Source of the DNA: Macrosoma leucophasiata | Lineage: Eukaryota > Arthropoda > Insecta > Lepidoptera > Hedylidae | Reading direction: 5' to 3' | Length of the DNA: 64,000 nucleotides | Assembly (NCBI GenBank): GCA_036365455.1 | Contig: JAWQUS010000008.1 | Location: 22,923,501-22,987,500, forward strand | Shown: piece by piece, positions 12,974-23,480 of the stretch | Position numbering within the stretch: position 1 is the stretch's first letter | Layout: the number at the start of each line of letters is the position of its first letter | Position numbers and translations under genes: made by a program | The notes under the pieces: generated by a model | Told to the model about the DNA's origin: nothing | What the model saw: only the letters and a program-made list of their open reading frames with translations | Databases searched by the model: none

Positions 12974-15006
12974 CATCTCCGACCTCTGTTCTTATTTTAG
13001 GTCTGGGTCTCATGCGATTCTTCTGTTTGGTCTGTGTCTGTTGTCGGCCCCGGATATCTTTAAGGATTTTCTTACGTATTCTGTTGTCGGGCATCCGCGG
13101 TCGACGCCTGCGCACGCCAAACGGCCGATATCTGCATTTTCTACGCACAGCGGGCGTATCGCCGGCGCAGTCTAACATGTGCTGGTGCAGATCTTCCAGA
13201 GCGATCGACTTCTTACATTTGGTGCATTCCCTGAAACCGCGCATGGGGCGAGTCCTGTTGCTCATCTGACTGGGGGGCACGTATAAATGCTTCAATATAT
13301 CAGAGTTCAACAGCAACTCGCCCACAATTTCGTAATGCTGCACTTGAGCATTGGGGTGCTGAGTGGAGATGTGCGAGGTGAGCGCACGTGCATCCCTCGT
13401 TTGCGCCCCGCATGCACAGCACACGTAGCAGCGCGGCCGCACCCACTCCCCGCTCAGGATCGCCGGCTCTATCTCCAACTTAGGCGCGGATGGCGCCAGT
13501 CCCAGCGACGCGGGGAATTCCAACCCGGCACGGGCCGGCGTCGAATTACCACTAAATTTTACTATCTGCGACGAAGTTGTCGGAATTTCTCTACTTTCGA
13601 GTATTTCTTTCAGTTGTTGGCCGATTATATTTTGTTTTTCAACCTTCTTTTCCGGCGGGGACTTATTGAACTTGTCATCGAATTTACGTCTCATGCAAAG
13701 CTGCGTCCATATGTCTAAGCTGGAGACTAAGGTGATTATGCAGTTGTTTGCGTGCGAGTCTCGCTTCAGCTGTTCGGGGTTCAACAAGTTTTTATCGTTT
13801 TCCAAATTGTCCCATTTCCATTTGTGCTTTGGCGCAATAGCGCGCGGCACATAACCGTCGAATATGTTGCGAGAATACTGCTCATGCGCCAGAAGAATCG
13901 GAAAGCCTTCGGCAGTATTGATGACGACATTATTTTTGGATTTTCTAGTCTTGATTGTGTGGTCAGGGCCGGGTGTGAAATTGAAAAATCCGTCTAAGAA
14001 TTTGCTCAAATTCTCTTGCACGTTACTGGCGACCCTAGAGTAGAAGCTGGTGTCGAAGCATCTTTCAAATTTTTGCGTTGAATCCTCAATAGTCTTAATC
14101 CAATCTCGTCGGGTAGACTCGGCGGTGCGCGGCGACCGATGGACTACGCCTAATCTTGACAATATTTGATCAGCGTCAGTATTGTGGAAAGAGAAATTAG
14201 ATGGAATACGCTTATTCCATTGAATGTCATCTAGAAGAATAACCGCGTTCTTTTCGATTACAGCTGCACTGCTGAGGTTTTTGCTGGGCGGCAAAATTAA
14301 ATTGGTTGTAATATTATCTTCTATGTCCGCCTCATCGTGAACCTGTGAAGGTTTCAGTTCACAAGAAATAACAATGCCGTCGAAACCGCGGCCGTCAGTA
14401 AAATCCTTGTCGTCGCTGCGGAAGTCATCTCTGTCACGCACATTGAGAGCCTTCGAACTTTTCTTTGGGGTCGGCTTCTGACGCAGCTTGCTACGGTAGG
14501 AGATTTTTTGTTTCTCGCATACGTTAAGCTTGTGCTCGGCCAGTTCAGTCGTGGAAGGGAAACGAGTGTGGCATTGGAGACAAGCGAAGTACTGGTTAGG
14601 GTGGCTGTCGACCATGTGACGAATGATTTCATTGGAATCAGCTTCGCCATGGTTGCAGAAGAGACAGCCGAGAAAAGAGTCTTGTTTGGAAGTCGACAAA
14701 TGTAGGCGACGAGCATGTTTGGACGCAGCTTGTTTGGATGAGAGTTTTTTGTCGCAGTAGGGACAAAGGAAATGCGGGGTAATTGAAGTTTCAGCCTTAT
14801 TAGCGAGATCATCTGGTTTCTCCGGAGATGCCTTCGACGGGGTACTCGTCCGTTTCGGCTTGTCCTGAGCGGGTTTGGTGTCCGATTTGCGTGGCGGTTT
14901 ATTCGTTTGGGGGCTAGGTATGTTAGACCTCCTGGGTCTCAGTCTTCCATTTAAACTAGACGATGGTTCATCTTCACCTGTATTCATCGTGTTTAGTTCC
15001 TCGGTC
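12974..15006 (-). CDS. Upstream exon of the same zinc-finger protein (five zinc fingers)
   Basis: Open frame with an acceptor TACATTTTAG|GACCGAG (AG at 15008-15007), so the ATG at 15059 lies in the intron; the first exonic ATG is at 14987 (MNTGEDEP). Numbered from there: a basic, S/P-rich N-terminus; C2H2 fingers starting near residues 75 (CPYC, HARRLH) and 108 (CLFC, HMVDSH); a C2HC finger near 136 (CLQC); a C2H2 finger near 523 (CCACG, HISTQH); and a C2HC finger near 588 (CTKC, HMLDC). A strongly basic tail follows at about 615-675 and fits nuclear localisation. The frame formally ends at 12924, but GAG-ATG|GTGAGT is a near-perfect donor with GT at 12973-12972. Splicing there leaves one base of a codon, and the 9206 exon supplies the other two, joining the frames through an alanine. 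The alternative, a separate 687-residue protein ending at 12924, cannot be excluded. Confidence 0.85.
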
Positions 15007-15895
15007 CTAAAATGTAAGTAACTGATCATAAGTTTTTTATTGTATAACACAACACTCATACAGTGATAAATAAATAAAGCGGCTTTATGTCAAAATTGCA
15101 ATTCATTCATTTTTTGTATTATAATTATTATAATTTTCTTGGATTCGTTCCGTGTGTAGTACTACTATGAATTACTGATGTTAATTTTTAATTAAATTTT
15201 ATTCGCGTTAGAGCGTTTTTCAACAATCGTTTCAATGCAGTATTATACGCGGAACGATTTCATAAAATATCCTATATTTTAATGATTGTGATTTAATATT
15301 CTTAAAACTTAAAATTATTTTAATAACTTCATCTCCGTCTGATTTCATTTAATAAGATATTTGACGCGAACGTAAATTTATTTTTTCTATTTAATTCATT
15401 TAGATATCTTCTTTTGCTTACATAGAAGATAACTAATGGCTAAGATAGTATTATTATGTTGAATTGGTGAACCTTTTTGTAACAAAAATAATGAATAAAA
15501 GTAATGTAAGTAATTGCATGTTTTTCTATTATATGCCGACGGGCGTTGAATTTAGATTTTAAAGGCAAAATTGCGAAATTGAAACCCGTCTGCTCGCGAG
15601 AAAAATATGACAATTGATTTCAACGGTTCACACGCCGCCGGCGGTCTCTCGTATCTTTTATTAATTTAAGACGATTTAATAATAAGTGTGTTTAATTAGT
15701 GCTCTAATATAATTATGAAAAATACGGCGCAAACATACAGAATGCAGAGAATCCCGACACGCTCGGATTAAGGGTCATAGCTCACTAGAGCCGGTCTGCG
15801 CTCATTACATTAACTCCGTTTCCGTCAACACGCAGGCGACGCGCGGTACACGCGCGCGCCCGTTGGACGACTCGGTAACCACTAGCTTGTCTTAC
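15007..15895 (-). other. Probable intron upstream of the 15006 exon
   Basis: AT-rich sequence between the candidate first exon and the strong acceptor at 15008-15007. About 60 bp (15594-15652) recur inverted at 17311-17375. No coding signal. Confidence 0.4.
15594..15652 (+). repeat. Inverted repeat partner A
   Basis: CGAGAAAAATATGACAATTG and GCCGCCGGCGGT recur in reverse complement at 17311-17375, about 1.7 kb away. Unknown short dispersed family. Confidence 0.5.
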
Positions 15896-16100
15896 GTTGA
15901 CTTTGCATTACCAAGGCGCTGTTCCCAAGTGGACCGCGCGCTGTCCGCGAGTACTTTACAAGTAGGTATCATCGCGTCGTTCACCCGTGACCACCCGTCG
16001 ACGAGTGGACGCCGTAAAACGAGGCGGTGCTGGTCGGGTGGCGGGTGGCTGTAGTGAGCTATGACTCTAAGTCGCAGGCCGTCACCGGCATTTCGTTGTT
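15770..16100. promoter_or_regulatory. CpG-rich block, possible promoter or first-exon region
   Basis: This stretch is rich in CG dinucleotides (for example GCGACGCGCGG and CGCGCGCGCC) within otherwise AT-rich DNA, and lies about 0.8 kb upstream of the zinc-finger exon. It fits a 5' untranslated or promoter region of the minus-strand gene. No TATA box or initiator could be assigned. Confidence 0.3.
15896..15972 (-). CDS. Candidate 5' coding exon of the zinc-finger gene
   Basis: On the minus strand an ATG at 15972 opens 25 codons that run into AAC|GTAAGA (GT at 15895-15894), a good donor. The exon ends with two bases of a codon. The exon at 15006 begins with one base followed by six codons and then the MNTGED start, so the phases agree and the frame stays open across the join. 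It lies in a CpG-rich block, as expected for a first exon. A chance phase match is one in three, so this is a proposal only. Confidence 0.3.
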
Positions 16101-17310
16101 AGGTATTTATTTTAGTTTAGCGGCAAAATTATCTTCCACTAGTGGACAGATTAGACGTCACGTGCTTGCCTAAATATATGTATATTATAAGATATACAAA
16201 GTCACCTTATTATAGATAATGCGTTTAAGTATATTAGGAAATCTGGGGCCACAGCAGTGCCGCTAATACTAATCGAAGCGCAAGAATTCTACGTACCTTT
16301 TTACGCTGCACAGTAAAATAAAATTAACGTAAACTATTGATTAAATTCTTTAGAATCTTAAGAAATAAGTTTAAGCTGGTATCCTTATGTCCCCTAGGCG
16401 TGTTTGCCCCTAATCTACACATTTTCGTTTAACAAACATTGCTGATGTTGATGTCACATTTTTGCAAAAAACGTTTTTCTCCGTGCAGGGGGTGGGTGTG
16501 TAGGTAAAGCAAAACATGAAGGTTTTAAACTGATACGATTTAATTTTTAATAAACAGTAGGTGTACATATAACATGTCTTATTACATTCTGTTATATGTT
16601 GGAGCTCCGTCAAATATCTGGATTTCCAAAAGGGTTCCGTCTTAAATAAAAGTTTGAGAACCACTAGACTACGAGTATCTAACAGTACCACACAAACCAT
16701 CAAAAAGTGTATCGTTCCATTTTTAACAGGCTTTAAAAAGCAAAGATGTCTGTGAAGCGATTCAATGCAGAGTAGGTACCTACTCATGAACGATAATTAG
16801 GAATGACTGAAAACTAAAAAGTGTAACACATGTATAATATTAGCGTGATTATTGTAATATTAATTAGCCCGATCCACAGATCTATCTCGTCAATACCATC
16901 ACAGTGGTTTGCACGTCTTGCACACAATAGGATCTCGTTAGTTTACTACACGTGTCAGGCTACAATTACAGGTGGCTTAACACAGGTGGCTTAACGCTCG
17001 GTGGGACATTGTGGGTGAAGATTGTTTCGTACACACGAGAACCTCGATGTCGATATCTGTTCGGTTACTGTAACAGCTTGTTAGCGAGTTCTCTGTTAAC
17101 GCATACAAACTATTTGTATTGGCACATGAAATTCTTGATTTCTTTTTTCATAACAATTTATAATTTTTTCCTCACCTTTTAACTTTGCCTTAAGAACTAA
17201 AATTAAACACTACATTAAAATATCTTCTAGAAATAACAACAATGTCATTTAATAAAAATAAGCGAAACATTTTCGATATTTTCACCTCGGCTAATTGGTA
17301 GCCCTTCAAG
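16101..17310. other. Unassigned AT-rich stretch
   Basis: Only chance open frames without recognisable motifs. I see no gene or identifiable repeat. Confidence 0.4.
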
Positions 17311-17375
17311 GGACGTAAAACCGCCGGCGGCTAGACACAATTGAAAATCAATTGTCATATTTTTCTCGTAACTCG
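17311..17375 (-). repeat. Inverted repeat partner B
   Basis: Reverse complement of the core at 15594-15652, with the same GCCGCCGGCGG block and CAATTGTCATATTTTTCTCG. Confidence 0.5.
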
Positions 17376-17399
17376 ACGGACTAGCGACGTTCCCAAACT

Positions 17400-17705
17400 C
17401 AAAACTCCAAATTTAATTTAATCACATGGAAATAATAGAATTTACTTGTGATAGGTCAAATTACAAAATAAAATTAAAGCGAATAACAACTGATACGTTG
17501 ATAAATATGTCAAAGTAAACAAAATATAATAAATAATAGTCCAAAAATACTTAATAATTAAAAGATTCAGAGGAATTGATAACCTCCTCCTTTTTTCGAA
17601 GTCGGTTAAAAATAGGTATCAACAGAACGTTCCATACTCCCTTTCACAAACGGCAAGATAAGACTCAATAATTAGAATATGAGACATTCTTTGTCATTCA
17701 CTGGC
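17400..17705. repeat. Dispersed repeat G, copy 1
   Basis: Core GATAGGTCAAATTACAAA, GCGAATAACAACTGATACG and ATGTCAAAGTAAACAAAAT is shared with 49588-49868 and 58905-59083. The first two copies both extend to GTTCCATACTC and CACTGGCAGAGTTC. This copy has an extra AACCTCCTCCTTTTTTCGAA block. Family unknown. Confidence 0.7.
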
Positions 17706-18218
17706 AGAGTTCCAAAACCCACATTACTGAGAAAAAAACCTGCCAAAACAAAACTCAGTAGGTTCCCCCTGTGAATAGCAATACTAATTCTCTGCGAGAG
17801 CAAGACGCCAGCCCTGTGATCACCAGATGCCACATATAGTCATACCGACAAATCTTTGATGAATGAATTGGCGCTGGGGCCCCAAGACCGTTTCAAACCA
17901 TATTGGAATGAAGGTATAACAATCAGTAATGTCGGTATTTTTCCTAGACTTCTGACTTTGCGACCCAGCAGACGCTGCAGGCGCGCGTACTAGAACTTGA
18001 CTAACCTATTTCAAAACCTAGTAACAAGCAAGAAGCAAAATAATAAACGAGAATATTTCCTTTATTTGTTTTGAAGTGGTAGTAATTAATGACTACGGTA
18101 CTGTGGCAGTTAATACTACTTGTACTTGTGGTATCGACCCTTAAATAGCTATCTATTTAAGTTATATAAATTCAAAACAATCAACTATTAAATTGCAGCT
18201 ATCTATTTATAAAATATT
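17706..18218. other. Unassigned stretch
   Basis: Mixed-composition sequence between repeats G and B. No coding or repeat identity seen. Confidence 0.35.
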
Positions 18219-18467
18219 AGCTGACCCGGCAAACTTCGTATTGCCTCACAATGAAATAATGTGTCAAAGGTTGATAGATACGGACTATTTGTATGGAAAA
18301 ATATAATTGTGGTTTTTACTATTTCCCTTCAATTTCTTCTTTTTTTTTACTTTTTAAACCTTCTCTGGACTTCCAAAAATCATTTAAAACCAAAATTAGC
18401 CAAATCGGTCGACGCGTTCTCGAGTTTCAGCGAGACTAACGAACAGCAATTGATTTTTATATATATA
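18219..18467 (+). repeat. Dispersed repeat B, copy 1
   Basis: Begins AGCTGACCCGGCAAACTTCG and ends with GTTTCAGCGAGACTAACGAA, then an AT-rich tail (TTTTTATATATATA). Other copies lie at 26405-26661 (+), 50620-50835 (-) and, partially, 31128-31206. The simple AT tail would fit a LINE-type 3' end. Confidence 0.65.
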
Positions 18468-18550
18468 CTAGCTGAGCCCACGACTTCGTCCACGTGAGAA
18501 AAAATATGATTGTTCAGTATCTACCCGGACGAAGTCGTGGGCGCAGCTAG
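18468..18550. mobile_element. Two facing Helitron-like ends forming a hairpin
   Basis: Starts CTAGCTGAGCCCACGACTTC and ends CGAAGTCGTGGGCGCAGCTAG: two Lep1-type Helitron termini (hairpin plus CTAG) facing each other around a 40-bp spacer. A homologous structure lies at 45305-45385, joined in the same way to TATAAAAGTAGCCTAAGTTA. Confidence 0.6.
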
Positions 18551-18580
18551 TATAAAAGTAGCCTAAGTTACCCTTTAGTA

Positions 18581-19876
18581 CGAGGGTGGATCCAAAAGTT
18601 CGTGGCCCAAACTACAAGGAGATATGACATCTTTTTAAATTTACCGTCATTCGTTAGTATGTCTCATATTGATTTATTGTGCGCAGTTTCATTCCGATAC
18701 TGCACAATATAAATTTTCTGTTATTATTTGTTTGAAGCATTCTGGCGCGATTTTCGATAATGGAGAAAATTGAACATCGTGCAGTCATTAAGTACCTCAA
18801 TAAAAAAGGCCTGTCACCAAAAGACATCCATCAAGATATGGTGGGCACTTTGGGGGAGTCTGCTCCATCGTATTCCAGTGTCAAGAAGTGGGTGGCTGAG
18901 TTTAAGCGCGGTCGTGAGAGCATTGAAGATGATCCTATGAGTGGACGGCCTACAACCTCTACCACGATAGAAAACATCGATAAAATTTGTGATCTCGTAC
19001 TGGGTGATCGACGTTTGACCATTGGTAAGATAGCTGAGACAACAGACATTAATTATGACCGGTTGCAACACATAATAACGAAAGAATTGGGATTCCAGAA
19101 GGTTTCTGCTCGCTGGGTCCCGAGGTTGCTTTCAGCTGAACAAAAACGAGTTCAATTCACAATTTCGCGAGACTGTTTGGAACTTTTTGAGACTGATCCC
19201 GAAGACTTTTTGTCTAGATTTGTTACCATGGATGAAAGCTGGGTTCACCACCATATTCCTGAATCAAAGCAACAATCCAAACAGTGGAAAAGATCTGACT
19301 CACCTACACCGAAAAAGGCTAAGGTCGTTTTGTCGACTAACAAAGTCATGGCTTCTGTTTTTTGGGATGCGAAGGGCATTATTTTTGTAGATTATTTACC
19401 GAAAGGTCAAACTATTAATTCTAGTTATTATAGTAACCTTTTACGAAGACTCCGAGAAGAAATAAAAGAAAAAAGGCCGGGAATGTTGCGTAAGAAAGTT
19501 TTGTTCAACCAAGACAATGCACGTGTTCACACTTCTGTTGAAACAATGTCTGTAATCCATGATTGTGGCTACGAATTGCTGCCCCACCCACCTTATTCGC
19601 CGGATCTAGCCCCCTCAGATTATCATATATTTCCAAATTTAAAAAAACATTTGGGTGGCTCGAAATTTTCGACCAAAGATGAGGTGATAGTCGCAGTAAA
19701 CGAGTATTTCGCCGACCTTCCGGAATCTTTTTTTTTCGAGGGGATTAACAAGTTGCAGTTCAGGTGGAAGAAGTGTGTTGAGCTAGATGGAGACTATGTC
19801 GAAAAATAAAAATAAAATTAGACCCACTTTTCTTTCATTTTCTTGGTCGGGCTTCGAACTTTTGGATCCACCCTCG
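18581..19876 (+). mobile_element. Intact mariner transposon
   Basis: 1,296 bp flanked by TA on both sides (18579-18580 and 19877-19878). The ends are inverted: CGAGGGTGGATCCAAAAGTT at the left and its reverse complement at the right, about 22 bp perfect and then diverging. It contains one uninterrupted transposase frame. It inserted into the Helitron-like repeat at 18551-21255. Confidence 0.95.
18760..19809 (+). CDS. Mariner transposase, full length
   Basis: 349 residues, the normal size for mariner transposases (about 345), with no internal stop. Residues 1-120 are the paired helix-turn-helix DNA-binding domain that recognises the terminal repeats, with WVAEFKRGR and SGRP motifs. WVPRLL near 119 corresponds to the conserved WVPHEL linker. 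The catalytic DDE/D triad is complete: D158 in MDES, D252 in QDNAR and D287 in PDLAPSD, with 34 residues between the last two (D34D). HPPYSPDLAPSDYH is the family signature. It cuts and pastes its own element at TA. The intact frame and near-perfect ends suggest a young and possibly still competent copy. Subfamily not assigned with certainty. Confidence 0.95.
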   Translation: MEKIEHRAVIKYLNKKGLSPKDIHQDMVGTLGESAPSYSSVKKWVAEFKRGRESIEDDPMSGRPTTSTTIENIDKICDLVLGDRRLTIGKIAETTDINYDRLQHIITKELGFQKVSARWVPRLLSAEQKRVQFTISRDCLELFETDPEDFLSRFVTMDESWVHHHIPESKQQSKQWKRSDSPTPKKAKVVLSTNKVMASVFWDAKGIIFVDYLPKGQTINSSYYSNLLRRLREEIKEKRPGMLRKKVLFNQDNARVHTSVETMSVIHDCGYELLPHPPYSPDLAPSDYHIFPNLKKHLGGSKFSTKDEVIVAVNEYFADLPESFFFEGINKLQFRWKKCVELDGDYVEK

Positions 19877-21060
19877 TACATCAGCTATCCGCCAGTGAAA
19901 GTACCGTTAAAATCGGAGACACTCAAATTCTATTTATTTGTGTGTAGGTATGTATATATGTATGGTTATATGGAGCTAAAAGTAACCTAAATTACTCCTT
20001 ATTACATCAGCTAACTACCCGTGGAAGTCCCGTCAAAGTCGGATACACTCCAATTCTACTTATTTGTATGTAGGTATGTATGTATGGAGATAAAAGTAGC
20101 CTAAGTTACTCCTTATTACATCAGCTACCTACCCGTGGAAGTCCCGCCAAAGTCGGATACACTCCAATTCTACTTATTTGTATGTAGGTATGTATGTATG
20201 GAGATAAAAGTAGCCTAACTTACTCCTTATTACATCAGCTAACTACCCGTGGAAGTCCCGTCAAAGTCGGATACACTCCAATTCTACTTATTTGTATGTA
20301 GGTATGTATGTATGGAGATAAAAGTAGCCTAAGTTACTCCTTATTACATCAGCTACCTACCCGTGGAAGTCCCGTCAAAGTCGGATACACTCCAATTCTA
20401 CTTATTTGTATGTAGGTATGTATGTATGGAGATAAAAGTAGCCTAACTTACTCCTTATTACATCAGCTAACTACCCGTGGAAGTCCCGTCAAAGTCGGAT
20501 ACACTCCAATTCTACTTATTTGTATGTAGGTATGTATGTATGGAGATAAAAGTAGCCTAACTTACTCCTTATTACATCAGCTAACTACCCGTGGAAGTCC
20601 CGTCAAAGTCGGATACACTCCAATTCTACTTATTTGTATGTAGGTATGTATGTATGGAGATAAAAGTAGCCTAAGTTACTCCTTATTACATCAGCTACCT
20701 GCCCGTGGAAGTCCCGCCAAAGTCGGATACACTCCAATTCTACTTATTTGTATGTAGGTATGTATGTATGGAGATAAAAGTAGCCTAACTTACTCCTTAT
20801 TACATCAGCTAACTACCCGTGGAAGTCCCGTCAAAGTCGGATACACTCCAATTCTACTTATTTGTATGTAGGTATGTATGTATGGAGATAAAAGTAGCCT
20901 AAGTTACTCCTTATTACATCAGCTACCTGCCCGTGGAAGTCCCGCCAAAGTCGGATACACTCCAATTCTACTTATTTGTATGTAGGTATGAATGTATGTA
21001 TGGATGTATGGAGATAAAAGTAGCCTAAGTTACTCCTTGTTACATAAACTATCTGCCAGT
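19877..21060 (+). repeat. Tandem array of a 114-bp unit, about ten copies
   Basis: The landmark TAGGTATGTATG recurs at 20071, 20185, 20299, 20413, 20527, 20641, 20755, 20869 and 20983, a spacing of exactly 114 bp; a divergent first unit at 19945 is 126 bp before the second. Units alternate irregularly between TAAGTTACTCC with CTACCT(A/G)CCC and TAACTTACTCC with CTAACTACCC. The unit is an internal part of the host Helitron-like repeat, so the array arose by local expansion. Confidence 0.9.
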
Positions 21061-21279
21061 GAAAGTCCCGTCAAAATCGGTCCAGCCGTTCCCGAGATAA
21101 TCGGGAACAGACAGACAGACAGACAAAAATTGTAAAAAATATTGTTTTTGTATATGTACCGTGTATACAAACATATGCATTTAGTAAAAAGCGGTTATTT
21201 TTATATTACACATTTTTATATAACAGACACTCCAATTTTATTTATTTGTATAGATTTATTATGGAAAGGTAATATTATA

Positions 21280-21612
21280 CAACATAAGACCTAAAAATCT
21301 GTGAAAATTTTAAGCGTCTACTTGCTACCGTTATTATCGAGCAAAGAATATCCATAAAAAAAAACCTTATACCTTTATTGTATGCCCCCTTGGACCCCTA
21401 ACATTTTCATTTTCTTATTTTTAGTAATTAATTTTGTCGTTATAGCGGTAACAGAAATACATAATTTGTGAAAATGTTAGCTTTCTAGCTATCACTATTT
21501 ATGAGATACAGCCTGGTGACAGACAGACGGACGGACGGACGGACGGACAGACAGACAGCGGAGGATAAGTAATCCGTAATGTCCGTTTTTACTTTATAGG
21601 TACGAAACCCCC
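21280..21612 (+). repeat. Dispersed repeat F, copy 1
   Basis: GTGAAAATTTTAAGCGTCTA, TTATAGCGGTAACAGAAATA, TTTATGAGATACAGCCTGGT, a (GACG)n run and TACGAAACCCCCTAAAAG. Other copies are at 27880-28010 plus 29288-29570, and at 48868-49025 in reverse; short pieces of the head occur near 52608 and 62722. Confidence 0.7.
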
Positions 21613-22385
21613 TAAAAGATAGAACTAAAATACAGAATTGCTTAAAAATATTCTATATGATTCTTTACACACAGTGGCAGTTTGATAATCGCTTCAATAG
21701 TAATCAAGAATCTTTGGGCGAAAGTTAAGAACACTACCAGCACAAGATCTATATTATAATTTAAAAGTTGTACACGGTTATTATGTCGTAAAAGTAGATC
21801 GTAGCGCTAAGCTACGCAGCGTAGTCAATCGTAGCATCGTACATTACTAATCTTCACGAGGTGGTTTTGGCGGGGGGAACCTTGAAGGAGGCGTGTGGTG
21901 CTCTTAGTTGATTTCATTTTCTCGGTGCATATTTGAGTTATATTATATAAAGTAGGTGGGATTTTGTTTGAGATAGGTTTATTACATTGCCTGTGTATAG
22001 TGAAATAGAATAACAGTGCGAAAATACATCCATACAAGTTGCCTCCAAAACTTCATTGTAAATGTTCTGGTAAAGTAGCCATCGCTTTACTCGAATTACT
22101 GCCTGTGACTCTGACTGACTGACTCTGACTATAATTGCTTTTACGCTGCTTATAATGAATACAAAATATCGTTTAACAATATGCGTGTAAGGGATGCCAT
22201 AAACAAAAAAAAAATCTTCACGAGCAATGTTGGCAAAATATCAATTTTGAAGATCAGGGTCAAGAAGACTGAAGTAACATCGAAGTGTTATTATGTTTCT
22301 AGATGCCGCAATCAACAAATACATGACCTGAAGCAGGCAACAAAAATATCTATTCATATATGTCTATTGTGCTGCCAAGTATTGG
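21613..22385. other. Unassigned stretch
   Basis: AT-rich. No convincing gene or repeat seen. Confidence 0.35.
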
Positions 22386-22905
22386 GTTAGTTATATCTTA
22401 TGAGAAGGCGACTAAGGTGGTGTGGCACGAATGTCGACGTGAGTAGCTAAGCGCATTCTATACTCGGAGCTTCAGGAGGGCAAACGTAAGCATGGTGGAC
22501 ATCTGCTCAGATACAAAGATGTCCGTAAGCGCAGTATGTAGCTCTAACTTGGAACCGTCTCAGTGGGCAGTACTTGCATCTAATCGCGAAATATAGCGGT
22601 CAGTAGTGCAGCGAATGTTGACTGACTGGCTGACTTCGAAATCCGACGTCGACGTCGACGCACTGAGTTAGATGGTTAGCGCGAAGAACTGCAAGCCTGG
22701 AGAGGCTCGCAGTTCTTCGCGCTCACCTGCTCTCATTGTAGGTACGAGAACTTATATCAATTAAGGCTGTCATGTAAGAGAGACCTCATGAGAGGTGCCA
22801 ACAAGGGAAGAAACGGTCGCCGTAGCCGAAAACGGTTAGGAGGATTACTATTATCCTGCTATGCACATCTTGCGGCTGAGATGATGATGACATCGGGAAG
22901 TCCCT
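22386..22905 (+). pseudogene. Non-LTR reverse-transcriptase C-terminal remnant
   Basis: A frame reading [20 protein letters not shown] and then DVRKRSM, followed by stops, matches the GKR.RGG..LRYKDV.KR motif found after the reverse-transcriptase domain of many LINEs. A GATGATGATGA tail near 22880 would be the 3' end. Several stops and frame changes; clearly dead. Clade not certain. Confidence 0.55.
22678..22723. repeat. 46-nt near-perfect hairpin
   Basis: Arms AGCGCGAAGAACTGC and GCAGTTCTTCGCGCT (15 bp perfect), then an A-C mismatch, five more pairs (AGCCT/AGGCT) and a GGAG loop. It lies within the LINE remnant. Confidence 0.9.
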
Positions 22906-23480
22906 TACACTTTGTGATGATTATCAATCAATAAGTCAGTCAAGTACCTACGAAAATGAGACTTTTTAAATACCTATATTATGTTTAGCGGAGAACACAT
23001 AGCAAAAATAGAAAAGAAAGCGCTCGTCAAAACGAAGGAACGACTGTACCCAAAAAAATTATAGGAATCCTTTTACCGTTATATAACTTAGTGCCTGAAA
23101 CTATAGTAGCATAGTATTAATTTGATTTTAAACTCTCAGGCTAATAAGCGTTTAGAACAATGATGGAAGTGGTAACCAGCAATGCGGTCAGTTAGAGCAA
23201 ACGTCGCTTGTTTGCGGTTTCTATATCGAAAGGGTGTTTGTCATTTAATCATGTTTTCATATATATTGCACTCACATGGTGATTTTTTAAATATTTTTAA
23301 AGAATATAAGAAATAATACTGGCTCAATCTAGCGTCGTCCTACACCTGATCTACACTTTTTATTATAACTGATTATGGAGCCGGAAATCTTTTTTTTGGT
23401 AACTTATAAATAGTTATGCAACCGAAAAGATACATTTCTTCTGTTTATGCGATATCCTTACGATGGTGCTATACATGCTC
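22906..23480. other. Unassigned stretch
   Basis: AT-rich; nothing recognised. Confidence 0.35.

Larger units (their letters stand above)
18551..21255. mobile_element. Helitron-like repeat with mariner insert and internal tandem array
   Basis: The element runs TATAAAAGTAGCCTAAGTTA, then the mariner insert, then CATCAGCTATCCGCCAGTGA, a 114-bp array, and a distal end with CAGCCGTTCCCGAGATAAT, (CAGA)n and CATATGCATTTAGTAAAAAG. The same order without the array or mariner occurs in reverse at 45030-45300, which supports it being one element. Joining 18578 to 19877 restores an uninterrupted repeat with a single TA. Confidence 0.65.

Noticed and set aside
15009..15059. Upstream ATG at 15059 as the start of the zinc-finger protein
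   Set aside because: The residues between this ATG and 15007 are encoded by sequence that looks like intron and ends in TTACATTTTAG, a good acceptor. They are also unlike the rest of the protein.
19930..21010. CRISPR-like array
   Set aside because: Units are directly repeated without unique spacers, inside a eukaryotic transposon; it is a tandem satellite.
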